DNA from: Micrococcaceae bacterium Sec5.8
Lineage (GTDB): Bacteria; Actinomycetota; Actinomycetes; Actinomycetales; Micrococcaceae
Length of the DNA stretch: 64,000 bases
Direction: 5' to 3'
Assembly: GCA_039636775.1 (NCBI GenBank)
Contig: CP143429.1
Span: forward strand, 3,720,001-3,784,000
Part shown: one piece after another, positions 39,155 through 47,889 of the stretch
How the letters are laid out: each line of letters starts with the position of its first letter
Position numbering within the stretch: the first letter of the stretch is position 1
Position numbers and translations under genes: made by a program
The notes under the pieces: generated by a model
What the model was told of the DNA's origin: nothing
Seen by the model: the letters and a program-made list of their open reading frames with translations, nothing else
The model's database searches: none

Positions 39155-40273
39155 ATGATCATCGGTGTCCCCAAAGAGATCAAGAACAACGAATTCCGCG
39201 TCGCCATCACGGCCGCGGGAGTCCACGAATTCCGCACGCACGGCCACTCCGTTCTGGTGGAGCGCGGCGCGGGCCTGGGCTCGGGTATCACTGACGAGGA
39301 ATACGCCATCGCCGGCGCCGAGATCGTCGCCGAGGCCGATGACGTCTGGGCCGGCGCCGATATGGTCATGAAGGTCAAGGAGCCGGTCAAGGCCGAATAT
39401 CACCGCTTCCGTAAGGGCCTGATCCTCTTCACTTACCTGCACCTGGCCGCTGAGCCGGAACTGACGCAGGAACTCATCAATACCGGCGTCACCGCCATCG
39501 CGTATGAGACCGTCCAGGAGGGCCGCACGCTGCCGCTGCTGGCCCCGATGTCCGAGGTTGCCGGCCGCCTGTCCGTTCAGGTGGGCGCCACCTCCCTGAT
39601 GGCCCCGGCCGGCGGCAAGGGTGTGCTGCTGGGCGGTGTTCCGGGTGTCCGCCCGGCCAAGGTGGTTGTCCTGGGTGCCGGTGTTGCCGGCACCAACGCG
39701 GCGGCGATGGCCCTGGGCCTCGGCGCCGATGTCACCATCCTGGACATCAACATCAACCGCCTGCGCGAATTGGACGCCCAGTACCAGGGCCGGCTGAAGA
39801 CGGTGGCCTCCAACGCCTACGAGATCGAAAAGTCCGTGGTCGACGCCGACCTGGTCATCGGCTCGGTGCTGATCCCGGGCGCCAAGGCCCCCAAACTGGT
39901 CACGAATGAACTCGTGTCCCGGATGAAGCCCGGCTCGGTGCTGGTCGACATTGCTGTGGACCAGGGCGGCTGCTTCGAGGACACCCACCCCACGACGCAC
40001 CAGGAACCCACGTACAAGGTCCACAACACGATCTTCTACTGCGTTGCCAACATGCCGGGCGCCGTTCCGAACACCTCAACATACGCTTTGACCAACGTCA
40101 CGCTCCGCTACGCCGTCTCGCTCGCCAATCTGGGCGTCAAGGCCGCGTTTGAGCGCGATGCTGCCCTCGCCGCAGGCCTCAACATTGCCGGTGGCAAGGT
40201 TGCCCACCGCTCAGTCTCCGAGGCGCACAACCTGGCTCTGGTGACCGACTGGCATGAGCTCGTCTCCGCGTAA
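39155..40273 (+). CDS. ald: Alanine dehydrogenase
   Basis: 372 residues from the ATG at 39155. MIIGVPKEIKNNEFRVA is the conserved start of the family with the substrate Arg; MVMKVKEPVKAEYHRFR carries catalytic Lys, LHLAAEPELT the His, VVVLGAGVAGTNAAAMALGLGA the NAD loop, and VDIAVDQGGCFEDTHPT the closing active-site Asp. Length is full. It interconverts L-alanine and pyruvate with NAD and ammonium in the cytosol. Divergent from a PucR regulator and followed by a large inverted repeat at 40297-40381. Confidence 0.96.
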   Translation: MIIGVPKEIKNNEFRVAITAAGVHEFRTHGHSVLVERGAGLGSGITDEEYAIAGAEIVAEADDVWAGADMVMKVKEPVKAEYHRFRKGLILFTYLHLAAEPELTQELINTGVTAIAYETVQEGRTLPLLAPMSEVAGRLSVQVGATSLMAPAGGKGVLLGGVPGVRPAKVVVLGAGVAGTNAAAMALGLGADVTILDININRLRELDAQYQGRLKTVASNAYEIEKSVVDADLVIGSVLIPGAKAPKLVTNELVSRMKPGSVLVDIAVDQGGCFEDTHPTTHQEPTYKVHNTIFYCVANMPGAVPNTSTYALTNVTLRYAVSLANLGVKAAFERDAALAAGLNIAGGKVAHRSVSEAHNLALVTDWHELVSA

Positions 40274-40296
40274 TTAGCCGGTTCCGGCATCGTCCT

Positions 40297-40381
40297 GCAA
40301 CGCTGGACGACACACATCCTCTGCGTGCAACTCCGTCGCCGCCTTGACGCACGCTGCCGGATGTCTGTCGTCCGGCGTTGC
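40297..40381. terminator. Large imperfect inverted repeat between convergent genes
   Basis: The arms 40297-40319 and 40359-40381 are reverse complements at 21 of 23 positions, separated by 39 bases that include a further short GCGTGCAA/TTGACGCACGC-like complement. It lies in the 113-bp gap between ald and a convergent oxidoreductase gene, so a bidirectional terminator is the simplest reading. There is no T tract. Its unusual arm length also allows a small mobile or structured element. Confidence 0.6.
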
Positions 40382-40386
40382 GTGGG

Positions 40387-41454
40387 TTAAGCCCTCTTAG
40401 CGGCCAGTTCCCGGGCCTGCTCGATCAGCCGCAGCACCTCCAGCGGGCCGGCCGGGTCCACCGGGAGGGGCCGCGCTGAGGCGGCTCCGCCGTCGTTGAT
40501 CTTTGCTGCGAGGATCCGATAGAACTCCGGGTAGGCGCCGCGTTCAGTGGGCAGCCGGTCCACATGGCCGTCCCGGCCAAGGAGCCCGGCCCAGTGTTGG
40601 TCCTCGACGCCGTAGTCGGCGTCCAGCGGGCTTCCGCCGGCCGCCATGTACGGCTCCTGCGGGTCCACGCCGTGTTTGGTGAAGCCGCCCCCGCTGCCCA
40701 GCAGCCGGAAACGCGGGCCCTGCTGGGCGCAGAGCATGTTCATCCACAGGTGGCTGGTGACGCCGGATGAGTGCCGCAGGGCCAGGAAAACGTCGTCGTC
40801 GGTCCGCTCTCCCGGGCGCCGGGCCGCAAGTTCGGCGGAGACCACCGTGGCTGGACCAAACAGCTGTACTGCCTGATCCAGCAGGTGGGTGCCCAGATCG
40901 AACAGCGCCCCGCCGCCCTCATCCGCCGTCGCGGCCGCTTTCCAGGCCTTGGCGACCACCGGCGACCAGCGTTCGAAACGGGATTCGAACCGTGCCACGT
41001 TCCCGAATACTCCGCGCTCCAGCAGGCCGCGGACGGTCAGGAAATCGCCGTCCCAGCGCCGGTTTTGGAAGACCGTGAGCACGCGGCCCAGCCGCGCCGC
41101 GAGGTTAATCAGGTCCTCACCTTCGGCACTGTGCACGGTAAAAGGCTTGTCGACGACGACGTCGAGCCCCGCTTCAAGAGCGGCTTTCGCGAGCGGGTAG
41201 TGCGTGGCTGGCGGCGTGCCCAGGACCAGCAGGTCCAGCTCGCCCGCGAGGCCCAGGATGTCCGCCGGAGTGTCCACGATCCGGGTGCCGGGATACCGGT
41301 CGGACGCGGCGGCCTGCCGTTCGGCGTCGGACGTGGAGATCGCTGCGATGGTGAAGGCCGGGTTGGCCGCAAGCAGCGGGGCGTGGAAGACGCTGCCGGA
41401 GAGGCCGAACCCGGCAACAGCTGTGCGGATGGGCCCGGTGGAGTCGGTTGTCAT
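40387..41454 (-). CDS. Gfo/Idh/MocA-family oxidoreductase
   Basis: 355 residues. VAGFGLSGSVFHAPLLAAN gives the Rossmann loop, VVDKPFTVHSAEGEDLINLA the family motif with Lys that helps hydride transfer, and LFDLGTHLLDQAVQLFG the second conserved His. The C-terminal half is the usual mixed sheet with the substrate pocket. Members act on inositol, sugars or other polyols with NAD(P). Substrate is not known; the mannitol locus is 4 kb away, and no direct link is visible. TAGCGT six bases before the ATG suggests a leaderless mRNA. Confidence 0.9.
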   Translation of the reverse strand: MTTDSTGPIRTAVAGFGLSGSVFHAPLLAANPAFTIAAISTSDAERQAAASDRYPGTRIVDTPADILGLAGELDLLVLGTPPATHYPLAKAALEAGLDVVVDKPFTVHSAEGEDLINLAARLGRVLTVFQNRRWDGDFLTVRGLLERGVFGNVARFESRFERWSPVVAKAWKAAATADEGGGALFDLGTHLLDQAVQLFGPATVVSAELAARRPGERTDDDVFLALRHSSGVTSHLWMNMLCAQQGPRFRLLGSGGGFTKHGVDPQEPYMAAGGSPLDADYGVEDQHWAGLLGRDGHVDRLPTERGAYPEFYRILAAKINDGGAASARPLPVDPAGPLEVLRLIEQARELAAKRA

Positions 41455-41460
41455 GGCTCC

Positions 41461-41466
41461 ACGCTA
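41461..41466 (-). promoter_or_regulatory. -10 box of leaderless Gfo/Idh/MocA gene
   Basis: TAGCGT on the minus strand lies six bases before the ATG at 41454. Confidence 0.4.
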
Positions 41467-41503
41467 CCCCCGGGGGCTCTCCGGGTCCGCCGCCTCAACG
41501 GCG

Positions 41504-41541
41504 AAGGCCGGCACCCCCGTCGATGCGGGGATGCCGGCCTT
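41504..41541 (-). terminator. Terminator of the peptide ABC transporter operon
   Basis: AAGGCCGGCACCCCCG (41504-41519) and CGGGGATGCCGGCCTT (41526-41541) pair except for one C/A-type mismatch, with a six-base loop. It lies 27 bp downstream of the binding-protein stop at 41568, and the minus-strand arm ends in the AAGG/CCTT boundary. Confidence 0.75.
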
Positions 41542-41567
41542 GAGTGCTCGGAGAGCCTAGCTGGGGG

Positions 41568-43277
41568 TTACTTCTTTTCCCAGCCGAGGGTGGTCCAGTC
41601 CGGGACCTGGGACAGGCTCTTGAACAGTGACGGACCGTAGTTGGCCAGACCGGTGCGCACGAAGGAGATCTGCGGACCGTTCATCACAACACCCATGGAG
41701 AAGTACTTCTCCATGTGCTTTTTCTCAACTTCCATGGCTGCCTTGTTGCGCTCGGCATTGTCCGCGATGGAGGAAAGCTTCTTGATCTCGGCGTCCAGTT
41801 CGGCGTCGCCGAGTTCGTTCTCGTTGGTCTTGGAATCGTAGAACTGCTTGACGGCGTCGGTCGCATCGGCGCCGACCGTGTAACCGGAGACGCTCATGAA
41901 GAAGTCGCGGCTGCCCAGGACCTTGCCGAAGTCGGCGGAGGCGCGCTGGTCGATGCCGACATCCATGCCGCCGGCCTTCAACTGGTTTTGCAGTGTCTGC
42001 GCGAACGCCAGGGTGGTGGGATCATCACCGAAGTTGCTGATCTTGAACGCGGCGGGGACGCCGTCCTTTTCCATGATGCCGGCGGCGTTGGCCGTGTAAC
42101 CGGCGTCGGTGAGGACCTTCTTGGCGGCGTCAGGGCCGGTTTCCTTGACCGGGTAGTTGTCCTGGTAGTACTTGGAGAACGGCAGCAGCATCATGGATCC
42201 CGAGCTGGTTTCTTCCCAGTTCAGGCCATTGAAGCGGACCTTGCGCAGCGCCTCGCGGTCGACGGCGGTGAAAATTGCCTTGCGGATGGCGACGTCGTTC
42301 ATCGGCGCCTTCTGGGCGTTGAGGTTCAGGCCGCCGGCGAAGAGCCGCTGGCCGCGGCGGATCTCGGCGTCCTTGGTGCCATCGAGCTGCTTGTAAGGGG
42401 TGATGGTATTGGCGGAGACGCCGTCGATTTCACCGTTCTTGAAGGCGGCGATCTGAGCGCTGCTCTCCAACTGGCGGAAGACGACCTTTTCCAGGACGGG
42501 CTTGGTGCCCCACCACTTGTCATTCTGGGCGAGCGTCACAGTCTTGGCGGCGCTGTCGTACTGGTCCACCTTGAATGGTCCTGCCATCCATTCCGGGTGC
42601 ATTTCCCCGGTGAAGCCTTCGTTGAAGATCGCCGGGGTGTTTACGGCCGGGTGGACGAAACCGGTGAAGAGGGCGTCCAGCGGGAAGACCGGCTGGGTGG
42701 TGGTGACAATGACTTCCTTGTCGCTGGAACCGGCCTTGACGGATTCAACGAACTCGTAGGCGCCGGAGCTGACGACGTCGATGTCCTTGTTCTCGCCCTT
42801 GAGCATGTTCCAGGTGTTCTCAAAAGTCTTCACATCGATCGGCGTGCCGTCGTTGTAGGTGGCTTTCTCGTTCACCTTGATGGTGATGGTCTGCTTGCCG
42901 TCCTTGACCTCGCTCTTGACGTCTTCGCAGAAGTTCTTGTTGGGCGTGGCGGTGCCCTCGAAGTCGAAATTCCAGCAGCCCCAGGTGCCGGCCTCATCGA
43001 TCGGGCGGTGCAGCGCCGTGTTGTCCGCGCTGTTGCCGTTGTTGGAGAACCCGTTAAAGTCCGGTCCGATGTTGCCCAACGGCAGGGTGACGGTGCCGCC
43101 CTGTTGCAGGTCTGCTGCGGGCTTTTCGTTGACACTGATGAGCTTGGCCAGGTCACTGCCTGACTCCTGGGCCTTCTCCGCTGCGGGTCCGGTGGAGCCG
43201 CCACCGCCGCCACAGGCTGTCAGCGTCAAGGCGGCCGCAATGGCCGCCGCTCCGCCGATCTTGGTCAGATTCTTCAT
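41568..43277 (-). CDS. Peptide ABC transporter substrate-binding lipoprotein
   Basis: 569 residues from the ATG at 43277 (GAAGGG upstream); an extended frame overlapping the preceding gene lacks a ribosome site. The lipobox LTLTAC ends at Cys22, so it is a lipid-anchored receptor. The fold is family 5 (oligopeptide/dipeptide/nickel): ISVNEKPAADLQQGG, TPIDVKTFENTWNMLKG and QNDKWWGTKPVLEKVVF are the conserved blocks, and the DAAKKVLTDAGY helix precedes the second lobe. It delivers peptides to the DppB/C channel encoded upstream. It is unusual in being the last gene of the operon rather than the first. Confidence 0.93.
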   Translation of the reverse strand: MKNLTKIGGAAAIAAALTLTACGGGGGSTGPAAEKAQESGSDLAKLISVNEKPAADLQQGGTVTLPLGNIGPDFNGFSNNGNSADNTALHRPIDEAGTWGCWNFDFEGTATPNKNFCEDVKSEVKDGKQTITIKVNEKATYNDGTPIDVKTFENTWNMLKGENKDIDVVSSGAYEFVESVKAGSSDKEVIVTTTQPVFPLDALFTGFVHPAVNTPAIFNEGFTGEMHPEWMAGPFKVDQYDSAAKTVTLAQNDKWWGTKPVLEKVVFRQLESSAQIAAFKNGEIDGVSANTITPYKQLDGTKDAEIRRGQRLFAGGLNLNAQKAPMNDVAIRKAIFTAVDREALRKVRFNGLNWEETSSGSMMLLPFSKYYQDNYPVKETGPDAAKKVLTDAGYTANAAGIMEKDGVPAAFKISNFGDDPTTLAFAQTLQNQLKAGGMDVGIDQRASADFGKVLGSRDFFMSVSGYTVGADATDAVKQFYDSKTNENELGDAELDAEIKKLSSIADNAERNKAAMEVEKKHMEKYFSMGVVMNGPQISFVRTGLANYGPSLFKSLSQVPDWTTLGWEKK

Positions 43278-43329
43278 GGTGTTCCCTTCATTGGTGCGAG
43301 TGGTGGTGCTAGTGGTGGGTCGTAAAAAT

Positions 43330-45582
43330 CTAGGGGGCATCATGTCCGGCCGGTTCGTGGACCACCAGCATGTCCTCGTTCAATTCCCCGTCGGGGTAGA
43401 AGCAGGCGAACCCCTGGTCGGGATCGGGCGCCGGGCCGGGCTCAAGGATCTGCCCCGCGGTGGAGGACCGGACCGGTTCCAGCGGGGGCTCCAGGGTCAG
43501 GCACTTCTCCTGCTTGGCCGGCGGCAGAGCCGCGAAGACCGGGCAGCGGGTGGCAAAGTTGCAGCCCTTGGGAGCCTCCAGCGGCGAGGGAAGGTCCCCC
43601 TGCAGGATGATCCGTTCCCGGGTGCGTTCCAGGGCAGGGTCCGGGACCGGGATCGCAGAGAGCAGAGCCCGGGTGTACGGGTGGCGCGGGTTGTCGAAGA
43701 CATGGTCCACGTCCCCGATTTCCACGATCTTCCCCAGGTACATCACCGCCACGCGGTTGGAGATGTGGCGGACCACGGACAGGTCGTGGGCCACCATCAG
43801 GTAGCTCAGCCCGAGTTCGGCGCGGAGCTTGTCCAGGAGGTTGATCACACCGGCCTGAACGGACACGTCCAGCGCCGACACCGGCTCGTCCAGGACCACC
43901 AATTTGGGGTTCACGGCGAGGGCGCGCGCAATGCCGATGCGCTGGCGCTGGCCGCCGGAGAACTGGTTGGGGAACCGGTTGACGTGGTCCGGCTGGAGGC
44001 CCACGAGCTCCATCAGCTCCATGATCCGCTCCCGGATCCGGGGTTTGGACATGCCCGCATTCTCGAGCGGCTCGGACAGGACCTCGAAGACGGTGAAGCG
44101 GGGGTCGAGGGCGCCGGTGGGGTCCTGGAACACCATCTGGAGTTCTTTGCGCATGGCGCTCTTGGTCTTGGCGTCGGAGGCTTCCTTGTTGCTGAGGCCG
44201 CCAATGACCACCTCGCCGTCCTGGTCCTTATGGAACTCCATGATTTCCAGCAGGGTGGTGGTCTTGCCGCAGCCTGATTCACCGACGATCGAGAAGCACT
44301 CGCCCTCGCGGATATCAAAGCTCAGCCCGTCCACGGCCTTGACCGTGCCGATCCGGCGCTTGATCAGGGCACCCTTCATCAACGGGAAGTGCTTCTTGAC
44401 GTCCCTGAGCTCCAGCACAGTCCGGCGCTCGTCGCGGGGAATCGCGTCAAAGCGTGACACAGGGATGGCCGGGGCCTGGAAGACTTCGCGAACGTCCACT
44501 TCAAGGCCCAGGGAGTCTGTCTTGATACACGCGGCCCGGTGCGGCATACCGGCGTTCGGGTTGATTCCGGCGACAGGCCACAACTCGGGTTCCCCGTGCA
44601 GGCAGGAGTCGCTGGCAAGCGGGCAGCGCGGCGCGAATGAGCACCCGGTGGGGGTGTGGATGAGGTTCGGCGGAATGCCTTCGATCGGGATCAGCGAGGA
44701 CTTTTCGGCACTATCGACCCGCGGTACCGCGCCCAGCAGGCCCATTGTGTAGGGCATCCGGGGGTTGTAGTAGATGTCATCGACGCTGCCGGTCTCCACC
44801 GGCTTGCCGGCGTACATCACCATGATGTCGTCCGCCATGCCGGCCACAACGCCGAGGTCGTGGGTGATCATGACGACGGCGGCGCCGGTTTCCTCCTGCG
44901 CCGTGTGCAGGACCTCGAGGACCTGCGCCTGGATCGTGACATCAAGCGCCGTGGTCGGCTCATCGGCAATGAGCACGCGGGGGTTGTTGGCGATCGCGAT
45001 GGCGATCATGACGCGCTGGCGCATGCCGCCGGAAAACTCGTGCGGGAAGGCCTTGAGACGGTCTTTCGGACTGGGGATGCCCACCATGCCAAGGAGCTCG
45101 ACGGCGCGCGCCTCCTTGGCCTGCTTGCTCATGGTCGGGTTGTGGACCGTGAGGGCTTCGATGATCTGGTTGCCCACCGTGTAGACCGGGGTCAGCGACG
45201 ACAGGGGGTCCTGGAAGACCATGGCCATGTCTTTGCCGCGGAACCGGCACATCGCTTTGTCGCTGAGACCCAGCAGTTCCGTGCCCTGCAGCCGGACCGA
45301 ACCGGTGATTTCCGCGGTCGGGGGCAGCAGGCCCATGATTGCCATCGAGGTCACGGATTTTCCGGACCCGGACTCCCCGACGATGCCCAGCGTTTTGCCG
45401 GCATGAAGGTCGAAGTCGATGCCTCGGACGGCGTGCACCACCCCGTTTTCGGTGTTGAAACGGACGTTCAGGTCACGTACGGAGAGCACCGCGTCCCCGG
45501 GGGCGTACAGTCCTGCGGTGTGCAGGCGCTCGGCGGTGGAGAAGTCGGCGGACTCGGCGCTGGCGGTCATTTCGTGGCTCAT
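43330..45582 (-). CDS. Peptide ABC transporter ATPase, fused D and F subunits
   Basis: 750 residues with two complete ATPase modules in one chain. Module 1 has Walker A GESGSGKS (69-76), signature FSGGMRQR (near 183) and Walker B VLIADEPTTALD. Module 2 has GESGCGKT (434-441), FSGGQRQR (near 541) and LVVLDEPVSALD. Each module ends in an oligopeptide-transporter extension with Cys-rich motifs (APRCPLASDSC, ATRCPVFAALPP). It thus replaces separate DppD and DppF, and energises import with the B/C permeases. It overlaps the DppC-type gene by four bases. Mid-chain linker (about 350-385) is well defined. Confidence 0.95.
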   Translation of the reverse strand: MSHEMTASAESADFSTAERLHTAGLYAPGDAVLSVRDLNVRFNTENGVVHAVRGIDFDLHAGKTLGIVGESGSGKSVTSMAIMGLLPPTAEITGSVRLQGTELLGLSDKAMCRFRGKDMAMVFQDPLSSLTPVYTVGNQIIEALTVHNPTMSKQAKEARAVELLGMVGIPSPKDRLKAFPHEFSGGMRQRVMIAIAIANNPRVLIADEPTTALDVTIQAQVLEVLHTAQEETGAAVVMITHDLGVVAGMADDIMVMYAGKPVETGSVDDIYYNPRMPYTMGLLGAVPRVDSAEKSSLIPIEGIPPNLIHTPTGCSFAPRCPLASDSCLHGEPELWPVAGINPNAGMPHRAACIKTDSLGLEVDVREVFQAPAIPVSRFDAIPRDERRTVLELRDVKKHFPLMKGALIKRRIGTVKAVDGLSFDIREGECFSIVGESGCGKTTTLLEIMEFHKDQDGEVVIGGLSNKEASDAKTKSAMRKELQMVFQDPTGALDPRFTVFEVLSEPLENAGMSKPRIRERIMELMELVGLQPDHVNRFPNQFSGGQRQRIGIARALAVNPKLVVLDEPVSALDVSVQAGVINLLDKLRAELGLSYLMVAHDLSVVRHISNRVAVMYLGKIVEIGDVDHVFDNPRHPYTRALLSAIPVPDPALERTRERIILQGDLPSPLEAPKGCNFATRCPVFAALPPAKQEKCLTLEPPLEPVRSSTAGQILEPGPAPDPDQGFACFYPDGELNEDMLVVHEPAGHDAP

Positions 45583-46541
45583 TTGGTCTTCTTCTTTTTG
45601 GCGCTGCCGACGGAGCTGGAGCTAGGGTCGAACGCGTCCCGCAGGCCGTCGTTCATCATGGCAAGGGACCCGGTCAGCAGGAACATGACGGTCAGCGGGA
45701 CCCAGAACATCCACGGGAACGTGGAAACCTGGGAGGTTGCCTGCCCGATCAGCACGCCCAGGCTGACGTCCGGGACCTTGATGCCGATGCCGATGAAGGA
45801 GAAGGCAACCTCGGCCAGGATCGCGCCGGTGATGCCGCGGGTGATGTCCAGTACCAGCAGCGAACCGATGTTCGGGACGAGGTGACGCCAGACGATGCGC
45901 CGCGGCGGGACCCCCATGTACTGGGCTGCTTTTACGAAGTCGCGCGTCATGAGGGACATCGAGAGCGAGCGGATGAGCCGGGCGGTGCCCATCCAGCTGA
46001 AGACCAGCAGGACGATGATCAGCAGGAGCCAGCTGGGCAGGGACTTCTGCAGCCCGTTGCCGCCGCCGCTCGTGGCGACGGCCACGACCAGCAGCGCCGG
46101 CATCATGATCAGCGCTTCAAGGACGAACAGCATGACCTTGTCCACTTTGCCGCCAAAGTAGGCCATGGTGCAGCCGTAGACGGCGGCGATCAGGACCGAG
46201 ACCAAGCCGACGACGAGGCCGATCAGGATTGAAATCCGGGTGCCCTCCACGGTCAGGGCATAAAGGTCAATCCCGGCCTGGGAGGTGCCCAGCAGATGTT
46301 CGCCCGACGGCGGCATCCCGATGTTGAACGGATCAATCGTTTCTTTGTCCCAGCTGGTGAAAATGCCACCCACGAAGGAGAACAGCGTCAGGGCGAGGAA
46401 GATGATCAGGCCGGCCACGGCAGTCTTGTTGCGCAGGAAGCGGCGGAGGATGATCGAGGACTTCGCGATGACGACGTCGTTGTTCTCGATCTTTGCTTCG
46501 CTGGCGACCGCGGCGGGATCGATGGCGTTGAGGTTTGTCAT
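45579..46541 (-). CDS. dppC: Peptide ABC transporter permease, C-type
   Basis: 320 residues with about six membrane helices. The N terminus has the OppC-type helix RRFLRNKTAVAGLIIFLALT, then the HLLGTSQAGID motif typical of DppC, and the EAA loop YMGVPPRRIVWRHLVPN that contacts the ATPase. It starts two bases from the stop of the B-type permease gene and overlaps the fused ATPase gene, so the operon is tightly coupled. Function is peptide import through the B-C heterodimer. Confidence 0.93.
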   Translation of the reverse strand: MTNLNAIDPAAVASEAKIENNDVVIAKSSIILRRFLRNKTAVAGLIIFLALTLFSFVGGIFTSWDKETIDPFNIGMPPSGEHLLGTSQAGIDLYALTVEGTRISILIGLVVGLVSVLIAAVYGCTMAYFGGKVDKVMLFVLEALIMMPALLVVAVATSGGGNGLQKSLPSWLLLIIVLLVFSWMGTARLIRSLSMSLMTRDFVKAAQYMGVPPRRIVWRHLVPNIGSLLVLDITRGITGAILAEVAFSFIGIGIKVPDVSLGVLIGQATSQVSTFPWMFWVPLTVMFLLTGSLAMMNDGLRDAFDPSSSSVGSAKKKKTK

Positions 46542-46543
46542 GC

Positions 46544-47530
46544 TTACTGCACCCGCACTCTCGGGTCGACCAGGGTGGTGGCGAAGTCAGCGAGGATCGC
46601 GCCGATCGCGAAGATCACGGAGCCGTAGGCGAGGGTCGCCGTCGCGGCATTGACGTCCTGCAGGGCGATCGCGTCGATGCTCCAGGAACCAACGCCGTGC
46701 CAGGCAAAGATCTTCTCCGCGAAAAAGCCGCCGGCGAAGATGGCGGGAATGGTGAAGGCGATGCTTTGCGCCACGGGGATGAAGGACACCCGCAGTGCGT
46801 GCCGGCTGATGGCCTGGTTGCGGGTCAGTCCCTTGGCCCGTGCGGTCCGGACGAAATCGGCGTTGACGTTGTCCAGGAGGTACTGCCGCTGGGCGATCTG
46901 GTAGGTGCCCCAGCCCACGATGGTGATGGCGAAGGTCGGCACCGCATAGTGGGCCAGCATGTCAGTGAATTGCGCCCAGCCGCCCCCGTCCATCCCCGGA
47001 GTGGAGATGCCCGTGACGAAGAAGATGCGCTCGCCCACTGTTTCGTTGATGTTGATGGCACCGAGCTGGACCAGGAAGTAGGCGATCGGCGCGGGCACGA
47101 TGTACACGAGGTAGCTGTAGGAGGTGATGATCCGGTCCGAGGCCTTGTACTGGCGCGCTGCCGTGTACACACCGAGCGCGACACCGATGATGAGCGTCAG
47201 GACGATGGAGGCCAGAAACAGCCGGGTGGAAATCCAGACCCGGTCACCGAACTCGGCGTTGATGAACGCGCCGTTGGGGCTGCGTCCCCAGTCCCAGCGG
47301 GTGACGATGGCCGTCAGCCAGTCCACGTAGCGTTCCCATGGGCTCAGGTGCGGGTCCAGGCCCTTGAGCCGGAAGGAGTTGGCCACCTGCTCGGGGGTGG
47401 GCCGCGGTATCCGTTCCTGCTCCAGCAGTGCAGGCTGCAGGGTGTTCACGGCCAGGAAGTATCCGGCCGTGGTGGTCAGGAAGATCATGAATACGTACGT
47501 GATGGCACGCTTGCCAAGGTATCGGAGCAT
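46544..47530 (-). CDS. dppB: Peptide ABC transporter permease, B-type
   Basis: 328 residues with six to seven predicted membrane helices. MLRYLGKRAITYVFMIF is the standard start of the DppB/OppB family. RTARAKGLTRNQAISRHALR is the EAA loop for the ATPase, and LTLIIGVALGVYTAARQYK the conserved segment after helix 2. There is no ribosome-binding site between the short ORF at 47538-47630 and this start; the ORF stop lies seven bases before the ATG, so translation may be coupled to it. It is the first transporter gene of the operon. Confidence 0.92.
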   Translation of the reverse strand: MLRYLGKRAITYVFMIFLTTTAGYFLAVNTLQPALLEQERIPRPTPEQVANSFRLKGLDPHLSPWERYVDWLTAIVTRWDWGRSPNGAFINAEFGDRVWISTRLFLASIVLTLIIGVALGVYTAARQYKASDRIITSYSYLVYIVPAPIAYFLVQLGAININETVGERIFFVTGISTPGMDGGGWAQFTDMLAHYAVPTFAITIVGWGTYQIAQRQYLLDNVNADFVRTARAKGLTRNQAISRHALRVSFIPVAQSIAFTIPAIFAGGFFAEKIFAWHGVGSWSIDAIALQDVNAATATLAYGSVIFAIGAILADFATTLVDPRVRVQ

Positions 47531-47537
47531 GGGACGA

Positions 47538-47630
47538 CTAGTTCTGGATCGCCGTTGTCTGCGCGGCGTCTGCCGCTGCCGGCGGGGCCGCTACGGCCGC
47601 GCCGGATGCTGGATTCTCATTAAGATTCAC
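47538..47630 (-). CDS. 30-codon ORF upstream of dppB, candidate leader peptide
   Basis: A GTG start at 47630 with AAGGA seven bases upstream opens 30 codons rich in Ala, Pro and Asn, ending in TAG at 47540-47538. GC at third codon positions is about two thirds, lower than in the flanking gene. It precedes dppB without a ribosome site of its own. It may be a regulatory leader or merely a way to bring ribosomes to dppB. No similarity is recognised. A small CCCCCT/AGGGGG hairpin lies 20 bases before it. Confidence 0.45.
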   Translation of the reverse strand: MNLNENPASGAAVAAPPAAADAAQTTAIQN

Positions 47631-47649
47631 GACTGGATCCTTCCGTAGT

Positions 47650-47666
47650 CCCCCTCCGGCAGGGGG
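47650..47666. promoter_or_regulatory. Small hairpin before the dpp leader ORF
   Basis: CCCCCT (47650-47655) and AGGGGG (47661-47666) pair around a five-base loop, just upstream of the AAGGA site of the 30-codon ORF. It could mask or expose that site or act as a weak attenuator. Confidence 0.35.
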
Positions 47667-47889
47667 TTACCGCCGCCGATCCGGGATCTTGGCCAGCGGG
47701 TATCTGGCCGCCCGCACACCTTTCGGCGAGTCCTGGTGGACTATGTTGCGGGTCACATTCCAGAGGAAACTATCACATGGATCCACCGGGCCGACGCTCT
47801 CCTGCGGCATTCCTGGAGTCAGGTATCAGATCGTTACCATTGGTTCGGGGCAATGGATCCGGCACCGGCGGGCGGGCGATCGCCGAAAG
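47667..47889. other. Upstream region of the peptide transporter operon
   Basis: Together with the leader ORF the gap between dppB and the TetR gene is 359 bp. This right-hand part has no convincing gene. It must hold the operon promoter for minus-strand transcription and the end of the TetR gene, but no -35/-10 pair is persuasive by eye. Confidence 0.35.
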
